A DNA stretch of 42,337 bases from Sphingomonadaceae bacterium (GCA_009920915.1 RFZB01000004.1:1-42337); one strand, 5' to 3'; numbered from the stretch's first letter, positions 15,501-27,100 are shown. Notes: a model not told the origin generated them from the letters alone. A program made the numbers and translations.

Positions 15501-16084
15501 TGGGCGTCCTTCCGGCTGCCTGGCTTTATGGCGGGAATAGAAGCCAGCTCAGGCGGCAGCTTGTCCGCCTCGTAAGTGGGCACATCAAGGCGGATAAGTG
15601 GGTGGAAGGGCACGCCCAAATCCACAGTGCCATTCGACCGATCAACAAGAGCTGCCTCTGCAATCACCTCTCCCCCTTCACGGGCGACTGCAGCAATTGC
15701 CTCGCGAGACGATAATCCGGTTGTGACCACATCTTCCACCATCAGGACCTTTTGCCCCGACTCAAGGCGAAAACCGCGGCGCAGGCCAAAAATGCCATCG
15801 GGACGTTCCAGGAAGAGCGCATCCTTGCCCAAAGCACGGCCCATTTCATGGCCAATGATGATGCCGCCCATGGCAGGCGAAATGACAACATCAATCGCGG
15901 TGCGCACGTCGGCTGGCAGGCGGGCGACCAGCGCCTCGGCCAGCCGCGCGGCACGCGCCGGATTCATCAAAACCCGCGCACATTGAAGATAGCGAGGACT
16001 GCGCAGGCCAGACGATAAAATGAAATGGCCTTCAAGCAGCGCTTCTGCGTCACGAAACTCCTGAAGGATGTCGTCGTTGGTCAT
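15497..16084 (-). CDS. pyrE: Orotate phosphoribosyltransferase
   Basis: 195 residues. It makes orotidine monophosphate from orotate and PRPP. The PRPP-binding motif VLMVEDVVTTGLSS is clear, with FILSSGLRSPRYLQCA near the N-terminus. Two adjacent ATGs occur at 16087 and 16084; a GGGGA lies just upstream and fits the second better. First gene of the pyrE-pdxJ-acpS-lepB operon, divergent from the oxidase operon. Confidence 0.94.
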   Translation of the reverse strand: MTNDDILQEFRDAEALLEGHFILSSGLRSPRYLQCARVLMNPARAARLAEALVARLPADVRTAIDVVISPAMGGIIIGHEMGRALGKDALFLERPDGIFGLRRGFRLESGQKVLMVEDVVTTGLSSREAIAAVAREGGEVIAEAALVDRSNGTVDLGVPFHPLIRLDVPTYEADKLPPELASIPAIKPGSRKDAQ

Positions 16085-16178
16085 CATTCCCCCGGCTTGT
16101 GGTGAACTTTGGGAACCCATCCCTTAGGGGGGCTGGACCGCAGCTGCAATCCTAAGCAAAAAATGCGGTGCAACTCCC

Positions 16179-16207
16179 TTGAGCCTCCGGGCTTTGCCGC
16201 GTATAGG
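16179..16207 (+). promoter_or_regulatory. Candidate promoter of the cytochrome oxidase operon
   Basis: TTGAGC (16179-16184) and TATAGG (16202-16207) are separated by exactly 17 bases. Transcription would start near 16214, giving a leader of about 60 bases before coxB. Confidence 0.5.
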
Positions 16208-16253
16208 CCAGCCCGGACTATCCATTAGGGGTAGCTCCAGGGGCCTTATTTTT

Positions 16254-16269
16254 GCCCGGTTTACCGGGC
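16254..16269 (+). promoter_or_regulatory. Stem-loop in the coxB leader
   Basis: GCCCGG-TTTA-CCGGGC forms a perfect 6-bp hairpin ending 6 bases before the coxB start codon. No Shine-Dalgarno sequence is visible between it and the ATG. It may affect translation or mRNA stability; there is no T-run after it, so it is not a terminator. Confidence 0.5.
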
Positions 16270-16275
16270 GTCAAC

Positions 16276-19016
<2,741 letters not shown>

Positions 19017-19060
19017 GGAAACGGTTTATTCCGTTGTCCCAATCTTCAAGGACATGCGTT

Positions 19061-19091
19061 GCCCGGGCCATGATAGTTTCATGGTCCGGGC
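19061..19091 (+). promoter_or_regulatory. Strong intercistronic hairpin between ctaD and ctaB
   Basis: GCCCGGGCCATGA (19061-19073) pairs with TCATGGTCCGGGC (19079-19091), a 13-bp stem with one G-U pair and a 5-base loop. There is no following T-run, so full termination is unlikely. It may protect the 3' end of coxBA mRNA or partly reduce read-through to assembly genes. Confidence 0.7.
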
Positions 19092-19124
19092 CTCGCCTCA
19101 CAAGGGACCCGGGTTTGACACTGT

Positions 19125-20036
19125 ATGACAAGCCTCAGCGTGACTAACTCTGACACTCTTCCAGCGGATTGGCGTGATTTTCTTGCGCTGACCAAGCCTC
19201 GGGTTATGTCGCTTGTCGTCTTTACGGGGCTGTGCGGCCTGTTGGCGGCGCCCCAATCTATTCACCCCGTGCTCGCCTTTACGGCCATTCTCTGCATTGC
19301 GCTGGGCGCTGGCGCGGCAGGCGCGCTCAACCAATGGTATGAATCCGATATTGATGCCCGGATGAAGCGGACGGCAGATCGTCCCTTGCCGGCCGGACGC
19401 ATGGATCGCCAATCCGCTCTGCACTTTGGCGTTGGCCTGTCGTTCTTTTCGGTTCTGACGCTTGGCGTTGCAACCAATTGGTTTGCAGCCGCTATTTTGG
19501 CGGCGTCGATCCTGTTTTATGTTCTGATCTATACTGTCTGGCTAAAGCGCCGGACGCCGCAGAATATTGTGATTGGCGGTGCCGCTGGCGCCTTTCCGCC
19601 CATGATTGGCTGGGCTGCCGCCACTGGGCAGATGAACCTGCTGCCTATCTTGCTTTTTGGCATCATCTTTTTGTGGACGCCGCCCCATTTTTGGGCGCTC
19701 GCGCTGTTCGTAAAGACCGATTATGCCAATGCGGGCGTGCCGATGCTGCCAGTTGTAGCTGGGGAAAAGACCACCCGGCATCATGTACTCCTCTATACAC
19801 TGCCGATGGTGGCGTGCGCGATGGCGCCTTGGGCGCTTGGCCTGCTGGGTGCCATTTATGGTGTCACGGCTGCCGTCTTGAACGTGATCTTCCTGTTGAT
19901 GGCTGTGCGCGTTGCCACACGCCGCCCCGTCGCCGATGATCCTATGCGGGCTGAAAAGGCCTTGTTTGCCTTTTCAATTCTTTATCTTTTCGTCCTCTTC
20001 GCGGCAGTCGCCGCAGACGCTATGGTGACGGCATGA
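19125..20036 (+). CDS. ctaB: Protohaem IX farnesyltransferase (haem o synthase)
   Basis: 303 residues of the UbiA prenyltransferase family. It converts haem b to haem o, the precursor of haem a for the oxidase. The Asp-rich motif [25 protein letters not shown] lies at about residues 65-90, [14 protein letters not shown] near the N-terminus, and [25 protein letters not shown] holds the second conserved region. About nine membrane segments are visible. Its stop overlaps the start of the coxF-like gene (ATGA). Confidence 0.96.
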   Translation: MTSLSVTNSDTLPADWRDFLALTKPRVMSLVVFTGLCGLLAAPQSIHPVLAFTAILCIALGAGAAGALNQWYESDIDARMKRTADRPLPAGRMDRQSALHFGVGLSFFSVLTLGVATNWFAAAILAASILFYVLIYTVWLKRRTPQNIVIGGAAGAFPPMIGWAAATGQMNLLPILLFGIIFLWTPPHFWALALFVKTDYANAGVPMLPVVAGEKTTRHHVLLYTLPMVACAMAPWALGLLGAIYGVTAAVLNVIFLLMAVRVATRRPVADDPMRAEKALFAFSILYLFVLFAAVAADAMVTA

Positions 20037-20152
20037 CTGATCCTGAAAATGAATTTAACCGCCGTCGCCGGCAGCGCTCCTTGGTAACAGCTGGGCTGTT
20101 GGTGGCGATGTGCTCGCTTTTCTACTTCATCACGCTGGCGAGGCTTCAATGA
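20033..20152 (+). CDS. coxF: CoxF-like small membrane protein, 39 residues
   Basis: A 39-residue protein beginning [16 protein letters not shown], followed by one membrane segment ([20 protein letters not shown], about residues 17-36). Position and shape match the short CoxF proteins found between ctaB and ctaG in other alphaproteobacterial oxidase operons. The basic run RRRRQR before the helix suggests an N-in orientation. Start and stop both overlap neighbours by ATGA, so translation is coupled on both sides. Its exact role in oxidase assembly is unknown. Very short, so easily missed by gene callers. Confidence 0.8.
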   Translation: MTDPENEFNRRRRQRSLVTAGLLVAMCSLFYFITLARLQ

Positions 20153-20694
20153 TGAATAAGACAACTCGAACTGCAGTTTTGGCCGCAGGCCTTGCCTTTG
20201 GCATGGTCGGCGTGGGCTATGCGAGTGTGCCGCTGTATCGGCTGTTCTGCCAAGTCACGGGCTTTGCCGGGACAACGCAAAAGGCCGTGGGCCAATCAGC
20301 CCCGGGCGCTGTCGCCGGGCAAATGATGTCGGTGCGCTTTGACGCCAATCATGCGTCAGATTTGCCGTGGACGTTCAAGCCGGAAACCACGCGTGAAGTG
20401 GTGACTATTGGGGCGCAAGACATTGTCTTTTACGAGGCGCAGAATCTGTCGGACAAGCCAGTGGTTGGGACGGCAACCTTCAACGTGACGCCGTCTCAGG
20501 CGGGCAAATATTTCACCAAAATCCAGTGCTTCTGCTTTACTGAGCAGACACTGCAGCCGGGCCAAAAGGTCCGTATGCCGGTGATCTTTTATGTGGATCC
20601 TGCCATCCTCAAGGATCCGGATGCAAAGAAAATTGAGGAAATCACGCTCAGTTACACCTTCTATCCGGTGGACGAGCGCAAAAAGCAAAGCTAA
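20149..20694 (+). CDS. ctaG: Cytochrome c oxidase assembly protein CtaG (Cox11 family)
   Basis: 181 residues. It delivers copper to CuB of subunit I. One N-terminal membrane helix (AVLAAGLAFGMVGVGYASVPLY) precedes LFCQVTGFAGTTQ, and the copper-binding IQCFCFTEQTLQPGQ motif lies at about residues 124-138. C-terminal ITLSYTFYPVD is typical of Cox11. The start ATG overlaps the coxF stop; the following codon is also ATG. Confidence 0.95.
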   Translation: MMNKTTRTAVLAAGLAFGMVGVGYASVPLYRLFCQVTGFAGTTQKAVGQSAPGAVAGQMMSVRFDANHASDLPWTFKPETTREVVTIGAQDIVFYEAQNLSDKPVVGTATFNVTPSQAGKYFTKIQCFCFTEQTLQPGQKVRMPVIFYVDPAILKDPDAKKIEEITLSYTFYPVDERKKQS

Positions 20695-20729
20695 GCGAAT
20701 TTTCGAATTTACAGGGAAAGCGATACACC

Positions 20730-21644
20730 ATGGCAGGCGCTAAGAACCACGACTACCATATCCTTCCACCCAGCATTCACCCATTTTTCGGGTCAATGTC
20801 TGCGCTTTTGGCCTTTGGCGGCCTGGTCATGTGGATGCACAAAATGCCTTATGGCGGCCTTGTGTCTGCCATTGGCTGGATCGGCATTCTGTACACCTTC
20901 TATGCATGGTGGGCGGATGTTGTGAAAGAAGCCCAGGGCGGGGAGCACACGCCGGTTGTGCAGCTGCACCTGCGCTATGGGATGATCCTGTTCATTGCCT
21001 CTGAAGTTATGTTCTTCGTGGGCTGGTTCTGGTCTTGGTTTGATTTCTCGCTCTTCCCCGAGCCTGTTCATTTGATTGACGGCGCGGTTGAGCGGATCGC
21101 AGGTGCCACCTCTGTCACTTATGGCGTTGGCATTTGGCCGCCCAAGGGCATTGAAGTCATTGATGCCTTTGGCTTCCCGCTGCTGAATACGCTGATCCTG
21201 CTGTGTTCAGGCACAACCGTCACTTGGGCGCACCACGCGCTGATCAATGGCGAGCGTGGTGGCGAATTGCGCGGTGCTTGGGGCCTGATTGGCGTTGGCG
21301 AAAACGACAATGTGAAAAAGGGCCTCTGGCTGACGATCGCGTTGGGCGTGCTGTTCAGCGCGGTGCAGGTCTATGAATATGTACACGCACCCTTTGCCTT
21401 TAAGGGCCTGAACTACAGCGCCGCCTTTTACATGGCGACCGGCTTCCACGGCTTTCACGTGTTGGTCGGGACGATCTTCCTGATCGTCTGCCTCGCGCGC
21501 GTGTACAAGGGTCACTTTACCAGCCGCCAGCATTTCGGTTTCGAAGCGGCGGCATGGTATTGGCACTTTGTGGACGTTGTCTGGCTGTTCCTCTTTGTCG
21601 TCATCTATGTATGGGGCGGCTGGGGCGCGCCGGTCCACGCCTAA
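20730..21644 (+). CDS. ctaE: Cytochrome c oxidase subunit III
   Basis: 304 residues, seven membrane helices. Conserved marks are KNHDYHILPPSIHPFFGS at the N-terminus, RYGMILFIASEVMFFVGWFWSWFD with the membrane-buried glutamate, FPLLNTLILLCSGTTVTWAHHAL, and ATGFHGFHVLVGTIFL. The C-terminal FEAAAWYWHFVDVVWLFLF is the standard ending. AGGGA lies upstream of the ATG. Together with coxB and ctaD it completes the mitochondrial-type oxidase core. Confidence 0.97.
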   Translation: MAGAKNHDYHILPPSIHPFFGSMSALLAFGGLVMWMHKMPYGGLVSAIGWIGILYTFYAWWADVVKEAQGGEHTPVVQLHLRYGMILFIASEVMFFVGWFWSWFDFSLFPEPVHLIDGAVERIAGATSVTYGVGIWPPKGIEVIDAFGFPLLNTLILLCSGTTVTWAHHALINGERGGELRGAWGLIGVGENDNVKKGLWLTIALGVLFSAVQVYEYVHAPFAFKGLNYSAAFYMATGFHGFHVLVGTIFLIVCLARVYKGHFTSRQHFGFEAAAWYWHFVDVVWLFLFVVIYVWGGWGAPVHA

Positions 21645-21647
21645 CCT

Positions 21648-22016
21648 ATGACCAACTGGCAATCCCCCGACACGACCCAAGCGTCGGTGCGGGGGCTATG
21701 CCCTCGCTGCGGCGCCCCGACATTGTTCGTGGGCGCCGTTCGCTTTTCTGAGCGGTGCAGGACCTGCCAGTTGGATTTCGCCCAGTTTAATGTGGGCGAT
21801 GGGCCAGCCGCCTTTTTGATTCTGATTGTGGGCGCGTTGATCACGATTGGCGCGGTCTGGTTAGAGCTGGCTGTCTCACCGCCCTTTTGGGTTCATATTC
21901 TTATCTGGTTGCCATTAACGCTGGCCTTAGTGCTGGGCCTGTTGCGCTTGGCCAAAGGCACCTTGCTGGTGCTGGAGTTTCGCAACCGCGCCCGGGAAGG
22001 CCGATTGATTTCATGA
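21648..22016 (+). CDS. DUF983 membrane protein
   Basis: 122 residues. An N-terminal zinc-ribbon-like segment with two CxxC pairs (RGLCPRCGAPTLF and ERCRTCQLDFAQ) is followed by two membrane helices (PAAFLILIVGALITIGAVW and HILIWLPLTLALVLGLLRLAKG). DUF983 genes recur in alphaproteobacterial oxidase operons between subunit III and surf1, so a part in assembly or metal handling is likely but unproven. It begins 3 bases after the subunit III stop and overlaps surf1 by ATGA. Confidence 0.9.
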   Translation: MTNWQSPDTTQASVRGLCPRCGAPTLFVGAVRFSERCRTCQLDFAQFNVGDGPAAFLILIVGALITIGAVWLELAVSPPFWVHILIWLPLTLALVLGLLRLAKGTLLVLEFRNRAREGRLIS

Positions 22017-22636
22017 GACGCCTGCACATTTTTGCCTCGCTAACCGTCCTTGCTGCCATTGCAACGATGATTGCCCTTGGACTGTGGCAGCTTGACCGCA
22101 GGGCTGAAAAAGCCGCTCTGCTGGCGCTCTATCGGGCCAACTTAACGCAGCCGGCCCTTGCTTTTCCTGCCCAACCCCCTGTGCCCGATGCCGCTTTATT
22201 TCGGCCTTCATCACTGATGTGTCTTCAGGTGACGGGCTGGCGCACCGAGGCGGGCCGGTCTGCCACAGGCGTGTCCGGCTATCGCTGGATTGCGGATTGC
22301 CGCATAGCCGCCCAAGGCCCGCAGGCGCTGGTGGATATGGGAATTACGCGCAATCCCACGCTGCGGCCAAATTGGGCGGGTGGCCCGGTATCCGGACGCA
22401 TTACCAGTGAGCCAAGCCATATGAGCCTGCTTGACCGGTTTGGCGGTAAGACAGAGGTGTTGCGACCCATGCTGATTGCGGCGACGCCAGCTCCGGGGCT
22501 GGCGCCCAGTGCGCCGCCGTCTCCGGATGATGTGCCGAACAACCATTTGGCCTATGCCGTCCAATGGTTCCTGTTCGCAGGCATTGCCGGGATCATCTAT
22601 CTTATTGCCCTGCGTCGGCGGATGCGGGCTGGGTGA
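22013..22636 (+). CDS. SURF1-family oxidase assembly protein
   Basis: 207 residues with the SURF1 layout: an N-terminal membrane helix (LTVLAAIATMIALGLWQLDRRAEK), a soluble periplasmic domain, and a C-terminal helix (NNHLAYAVQWFLFAGIAGIIYLIALRRR). SURF1 helps insert haem a into subunit I. The conserved GxWQLxR at the end of helix 1 and HLxYAxQW before helix 2 are present. It overlaps DUF983 (ATGA) and the following permease (GTGA). Confidence 0.92.
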   Translation: MRRLHIFASLTVLAAIATMIALGLWQLDRRAEKAALLALYRANLTQPALAFPAQPPVPDAALFRPSSLMCLQVTGWRTEAGRSATGVSGYRWIADCRIAAQGPQALVDMGITRNPTLRPNWAGGPVSGRITSEPSHMSLLDRFGGKTEVLRPMLIAATPAPGLAPSAPPSPDDVPNNHLAYAVQWFLFAGIAGIIYLIALRRRMRAG

Positions 22637-23388
22637 GCCTGCCGACGGACCCAATTTTCTATAGCGTTGCTGCCATTGCCGTTATCTTGGTCGGTGTGGC
22701 AAAGGGCGGCTTTGCGGGGCTTGGCGCTGCCGCCATGCCCATTTTGGTGCTGGTGATGGACCCGGCCCCTGCGGCGGCCATGCTGCTTCCCATCCTAATC
22801 GCGCAAGACATTGTCAGCGTCTGGGCCTTTCGCCGCGATTTTGATGTGGCAACTTTAAAACTGATGTTGCCCGGAGGGTTGGTTGGCGTTTTCCTTGGCT
22901 GGTTGTTCGCAACGGCGGTGCCCGTTGAGGCCGTACGCGGGCTGGTTGGCATGATTGCGATTGTGTTTGGCATATATCGCTTGGCGCTGGGGCGCGGGGT
23001 TCAGATAAAGTTCAAGACCAAAATGCCCAATTGGCTTGGCATTTTCTGGGGCGGTGTATCGGGCTTTACCAGCCAAGTGGCCCATGCTGGCGGCCCACCG
23101 TTTCAAGTTTGGGCGTTAAGCCGCAATTTCCCCCACACAGTTTTTATTGGCACGTCAGCCATTTTCTTTGCCATTCTTAACTGGATGAAGGTGCCCGCCT
23201 ATTTTGCACTGGGCCAGTTTACGGCGGCGAATATGAAGCTGACGCTGATTTTTATGCCGCTGGCCATTGCCAGCACCTTTGCCGGGGTTTGGCTGGTCCG
23301 GCGGTTAAGCGCCGCCCGATTTAACACAGTGATTTCGCTTTTGATGGTCGGCGTGGGCGTGGAATTGCTGCGCCAATCCCTCAGCTAA
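22633..23388 (+). CDS. TauE/SafE-family membrane permease
   Basis: 251 residues, about eight membrane segments. The TauE/SafE (DUF81) family exports sulfite or sulfur-containing organics in known cases. Recognisable parts are VGVAKGGFAGLGAAAMPILVLVM near the N-terminus and GFTSQVAHAGGPPFQVWALSR in the second half. The best start is GTG 22633, overlapping the surf1 stop as GTGA. It is an unexpected member of an oxidase-assembly operon; its substrate is unknown. Confidence 0.88.
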   Translation: MSLPTDPIFYSVAAIAVILVGVAKGGFAGLGAAAMPILVLVMDPAPAAAMLLPILIAQDIVSVWAFRRDFDVATLKLMLPGGLVGVFLGWLFATAVPVEAVRGLVGMIAIVFGIYRLALGRGVQIKFKTKMPNWLGIFWGGVSGFTSQVAHAGGPPFQVWALSRNFPHTVFIGTSAIFFAILNWMKVPAYFALGQFTAANMKLTLIFMPLAIASTFAGVWLVRRLSAARFNTVISLLMVGVGVELLRQSLS

Positions 23389-23428
23389 GCTTGCTCCCGC
23401 CCGTCAACAGGGCTAACGCCCAGCCATC

Positions 23429-24829
23429 ATGCGGTATATCAGCACCAGAGGGAGCGCCCCTGCGCTCGATTTCGAAGGCGCAACGCTCGCAGGGCTTGCG
23501 TCGGACGGCGGGCTTTATGTGCCGGAAAGCTGGCCCAGCTTTTCGCGCGATGAAATTGCCGCGATGCGGGGCCTGTCTTATGTTGAGACTGCCGTTGCCG
23601 TAATGCGCCCCTTTGTGGCGGACAATTTGGACGAGGCCACACTCATCCGGCTCTGCACGGCTGCCTATGGCCGATTTTCGCATGACGCTGTTACGCCGCT
23701 TGTCCAGCTGGATAGCCAGCAGTGGCTGATGGAGTTGTTCCACGGGCCAACATTGGCGTTCAAAGACGTGGCTTTGCAATTGCTGGGCCAATTGTTTGAG
23801 ACTTTTCTGGCCAAACGCGATGCGCATTTGACCATTATTGGGGCAACCTCGGGCGATACGGGGTCTGCGGCTATTGATGGCGTGGCGGGCCGCGCGAAGA
23901 TTGATATCTTCATGCTGCACCCCCATGGCCGGGTGTCAGATGTGCAGCGGCGGCAAATGACGACCGTGCTTGCGCCCAATGTCTACAACATCGCGATTGA
24001 CGGCAGCTTTGATGACGCACAGGCGATTGTGAAGGCGCTGTTCAATGATCGCGACTTTAATGGCCGCTTCACGCTGTCCGCCGTCAATTCGATCAACTGG
24101 GCGCGTTTGATGGCGCAGATCGTCTATTATTTTTATACGGCTGTCCGCTTGGGCGCGCCCGACCGGGCGATTGCCTATTCCGTGCCCACCGGCAATTTTG
24201 GGGACGTGTTTGCAGGCTATGTCGCCGCCAAAATGGGCCTGCCCGTTGCCAAGCTGATTGTGGCGACCAATGTGAATGATATTCTCCACCGCGCGCTGAG
24301 TACGGGGGATTATAGCTGTGGCACGGTGACGCCCACGGCAACGCCCAGCATGGATATTCAAGTCAGCTCTAATTTTGAGCGGTTGTTGTTTGATCTGGCG
24401 GGCCGTGATGGGGCCGCCATTGCAGCGATGATGGCAGGCTTTGAATCCACCCGCGCGATGACCATTCCGGCAGATATGCGGGCTGGCGCGCAAGCCCTGT
24501 TTTCCAGTGCGCGCGTGGATGCCGATGGCATGGCCGATGCCATGCGTTGGGCTGCGGATCGCGCGGGGCAGATTATTGACCCGCACACCGCCATTGGCCT
24601 TGCGGCGGCGCGAACATCTGGCCTGTCCTCTGATATTCCTGTTGTCACGCTTGCCACAGCCCACCCGGCCAAATTTGGCGATGCCGTGGAACGGGCAACG
24701 GGCGTGCGACCGTCTCTGCCCGCACGCGTTGGGAATCTATTTGATCGGGAAGAGCGGTATGATCGCTTGCCCGCCACCAAAGACGCAGTGGCCGCCTATG
24801 TTGCGGAACGGGCAACGCCTGCGGCATGA
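23429..24829 (+). CDS. thrC: Threonine synthase
   Basis: 466 residues, PLP enzyme converting O-phosphohomoserine to threonine. The N-terminal MRYISTRGSAPALDFEGATLAGLASDGGLYVPE is typical of the long (E. coli-like) class. The PLP lysine is in HGPTLAFKDVALQ (about residue 112), followed by IIGATSGDTGSAAI. It starts 40 bases after the permease gene and overlaps the methyltransferase gene by ATGA, so it is probably in the same transcript as the oxidase genes. Confidence 0.96.
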   Translation: MRYISTRGSAPALDFEGATLAGLASDGGLYVPESWPSFSRDEIAAMRGLSYVETAVAVMRPFVADNLDEATLIRLCTAAYGRFSHDAVTPLVQLDSQQWLMELFHGPTLAFKDVALQLLGQLFETFLAKRDAHLTIIGATSGDTGSAAIDGVAGRAKIDIFMLHPHGRVSDVQRRQMTTVLAPNVYNIAIDGSFDDAQAIVKALFNDRDFNGRFTLSAVNSINWARLMAQIVYYFYTAVRLGAPDRAIAYSVPTGNFGDVFAGYVAAKMGLPVAKLIVATNVNDILHRALSTGDYSCGTVTPTATPSMDIQVSSNFERLLFDLAGRDGAAIAAMMAGFESTRAMTIPADMRAGAQALFSSARVDADGMADAMRWAADRAGQIIDPHTAIGLAAARTSGLSSDIPVVTLATAHPAKFGDAVERATGVRPSLPARVGNLFDREERYDRLPATKDAVAAYVAERATPAA

Positions 24830-25695
24830 CGCCCATTACGCTGATTGGGGACGCATGGCCTGATTATGGCCTGATTGATTGTGGCCATGGCCGCAAGTTG
24901 GAACGGTACGGCCCCCATCGTTTCATTCGGCCAGAACCTCAGGCTTTATGGGCGCCAGCCAGTGCTGATTGGCAGGCCGATGGCGAATTTGTGCCTGGAT
25001 CGGACGAGGATGGCGGCGGCCAATGGCATTTCAACACGCGCCTTCCGCGAGATGGCTGGACCGGCCAATGGGAAGAGGTGCGCTTTACGATGCAGCCAAC
25101 GCCGTTCCGGCATCTTGGCTTCTTTCCGGATATGGCGCCTGTATGGACGTGGATGCGTGGCCAATTGGCGAGGATGGACGCGCCCAGCGCGATGAACCTG
25201 TTTGGCTATACGGGCGTGGGCAGTCTGGCGCTTGCAGCGGCAGGGGCTGCTGTCACGCATGTCGATGCCTCGAAGAAATCGGTTGAGGCGGCCCGCGCCA
25301 ATGCGGCGTTGTCGGGCATGAGCGATAAGCCCATCCGCTGGATTATTGACGATGCGCTGAAATTCGCAGCACGTGAAGTGCGGCGGGGCAAGCGCTATGA
25401 TGGCATCATCCTTGATCCCCCCAAATATGGCCGCGGGCCCGATGGCGAAGTGTGGAAGCTGGAAGACGGCCTGCCGCAATTGATTGGCGAATGTCGCAAG
25501 CTATTGGATGAAAACAGCCGGTTCCTATTCCTCACTGTCTATGCCGTGCGCATGTCCGCGCTTTCCATAGGAGAGCTGTTCCGCCAGCATTTTGCCGATT
25601 TGGGCGGCACCGTGGAATGTGGCGAATTGGGCGTGCGCGAGGAAACACGCGGCCTCACCTTACCGACGGCCATTTTCGCACGCTGGTCGCGCTGA
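24826..25695 (+). CDS. RlmI/RlmK-like SAM-dependent methyltransferase
   Basis: 289 residues, class I Rossmann methyltransferase of the rRNA-large-subunit type. The SAM-binding region NLFGYTGVGSLALAAAGAAVTHVDASKKSVEAARANAALSG lies mid-protein and IILDPPKYGRGP provides the catalytic-region motif. The N-terminal PUA domain of full RlmI is absent; the first 100 residues are instead HGRKLERYGPHRFIRPEPQALW-type sequence found in short relatives. The RNA target is likely but not proven. Its ATG overlaps the thrC stop. A palindromic repeat follows. Confidence 0.85.
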   Translation: MTPITLIGDAWPDYGLIDCGHGRKLERYGPHRFIRPEPQALWAPASADWQADGEFVPGSDEDGGGQWHFNTRLPRDGWTGQWEEVRFTMQPTPFRHLGFFPDMAPVWTWMRGQLARMDAPSAMNLFGYTGVGSLALAAAGAAVTHVDASKKSVEAARANAALSGMSDKPIRWIIDDALKFAAREVRRGKRYDGIILDPPKYGRGPDGEVWKLEDGLPQLIGECRKLLDENSRFLFLTVYAVRMSALSIGELFRQHFADLGGTVECGELGVREETRGLTLPTAIFARWSR

Positions 25696-25739
25696 GCCTG
25701 CTTCATCCGGCAGCGCGCCCTAACTTTGTACCGTGCATT

Positions 25740-25820
25740 GTCATTGCGAGCGTAGCGTGGCAATCCAGCGGATGCGGCCCCGTGCCTGGATTGCCGCGTC
25801 GCTCCGCGCCTCGCAATGAC
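25740..25820. repeat. Palindromic intergenic repeat, copy 1
   Basis: GTCATTGCGAG at 25740 and CTCGCAATGAC ending at 25820 frame an 81-base imperfect palindrome with inner arms GGCAATCCAG and CTGGATTGCC. The same element recurs at 30680-30761. Such GTCATTGCGAG...CTCGCAATGAC elements are dispersed in many alphaproteobacterial genomes. It lies between two convergent genes and could form a long hairpin at both mRNA ends. Confidence 0.9.
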
Positions 25821-25841
25821 GGGTGGGGCGGACCGGACGTT

Positions 25842-26489
25842 CTAATCCCGCAAAGCGCGAATGCCCGCGCCCGCTGCAAAAGGCGCAACGGCGACTAAGA
25901 ATAGCGAACTTGCCGCCAAAAAGCGCAAGGCCCCGCCACTAAAATCGCCAATGCTGCCTGCCCCAAAAATGATCAGCGGCACGGCCAAGGGCAGCATCAA
26001 TAGCCCCGCCAAAGCCCCTGACCGGCGTAAGCCGGCGGTGAGGCTGGCGACCATCACGCCCAGCGCCGCAAGGCCCGGCGTGCCCGCCAGCAGGCCCAGT
26101 TCCACCGCGGCAAGCGTTGACCCTTCTAACCGCAGCAAGGCGGCCGCGGGGATGGCCGCCAGCATCAGGGGCGGACCAAAGCTGAGCCAATGGGCCGTGA
26201 TTTTGGCCGCAGCGACCAGTTCTTCCCCCACACCCCGCACAGCATATTGATCCAGCACACCATGCTCGGCATCTGGGGCAATCAGCCGATCAATGGGCAG
26301 AAGTGCTGCCAGCAAAGCGGCAACCCACAAAACGCCGCCGCCAGTGCGCGCAAGCAGTGCGCCATCCGGCCCCACGGCAAAGGGATAGAGCGTTGCGACA
26401 AGTAAGAAAAAGGCAACGGGCAGGCCAAGGCCCCCGGCACTGAGCGATAAGCGCAGATCACGCCGTAAAATCTGGAAGAAGGCGCTCAT
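25842..26489 (-). CDS. ccmB: Haem exporter protein CcmB
   Basis: 215 residues, six membrane segments. It is the permease of the CcmAB transporter, which releases holo-CcmE in cytochrome c maturation system I. FFQILRRDLRLSLSAGG at the N-terminus and LLPIDRLIAPDAEHGVLDQYAV in the first third fit the family. The start overlaps the ccmA stop by 4 bases. Other ccm genes are not in the window. Confidence 0.92.
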   Translation of the reverse strand: MSAFFQILRRDLRLSLSAGGLGLPVAFFLLVATLYPFAVGPDGALLARTGGGVLWVAALLAALLPIDRLIAPDAEHGVLDQYAVRGVGEELVAAAKITAHWLSFGPPLMLAAIPAAALLRLEGSTLAAVELGLLAGTPGLAALGVMVASLTAGLRRSGALAGLLMLPLAVPLIIFGAGSIGDFSGGALRFLAASSLFLVAVAPFAAGAGIRALRD

Positions 26490-27100
26490 TCTGCCGCCTC
26501 CAGCGTCAAGGCAGCGGCCCCGGGCAAATCAAGCGGCTGGTGCGAGGCGGCAATGACAATTCCGCCCGCGGCGCGATGTTGCGCCATGGCGTGGTTCAAC
26601 TGCGCCAGCGCGGCGGTGTCGAGGCCATTGCCCGGCTCATCCAACAGCCAGATATCTGCTTTGGACAGCAAAATGCGCGCCAGTGTCGCCCGCCGCCGCT
26701 GCCCGGTGGACAGCATCCGCACAGGAACATCGGCCAGATGCGAGAGGCCAAAACTGGCAAGGGCCGCGTACACGCCTTGAGCATCGCTGCCATCAAGCTT
26801 TGCCCAATAGGAGAGCGCCTTGGCCAGAGGCAGCCGGGCATCCAGCGCCATATGCTCATCGGCCAGTGCCAGCGTGCCTTTTCGGCTGATTTCCCCTGCA
26901 TAAACTGGCAGCAAACCCGCCATCAGCCGCAACAGGCTGGATTTTCCAACGCCATTTGGGCCTGCCAGAATCAAGGCATCGCCAGAGCCGAGCGTAAAGG
27001 AGACGCCCGTGAACAACATCCGCCCGCCACGCACGCAGGCAATGTTGCGCAGCATCAGCCCCGAAATGGGGGATTGGGCGTGTTGACCTTTACCTGTCAT
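26486..27100 (-). CDS. ccmA: Haem exporter ATPase CcmA
   Basis: 204 residues, ABC ATPase. Walker [10 protein letters not shown] at about residues 47-55, signature [17 protein letters not shown], and Walker [15 protein letters not shown] are intact. ATP hydrolysis releases haem-loaded CcmE during cytochrome c maturation. The start at 27100 is uncertain; ATG 27055 ([11 protein letters not shown]) would remove 15 weakly conserved residues. It is divergent from phhB with under 40 bases between them. Confidence 0.93.
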   Translation of the reverse strand: MTGKGQHAQSPISGLMLRNIACVRGGRMLFTGVSFTLGSGDALILAGPNGVGKSSLLRLMAGLLPVYAGEISRKGTLALADEHMALDARLPLAKALSYWAKLDGSDAQGVYAALASFGLSHLADVPVRMLSTGQRRRATLARILLSKADIWLLDEPGNGLDTAALAQLNHAMAQHRAAGGIVIAASHQPLDLPGAAALTLEAAE

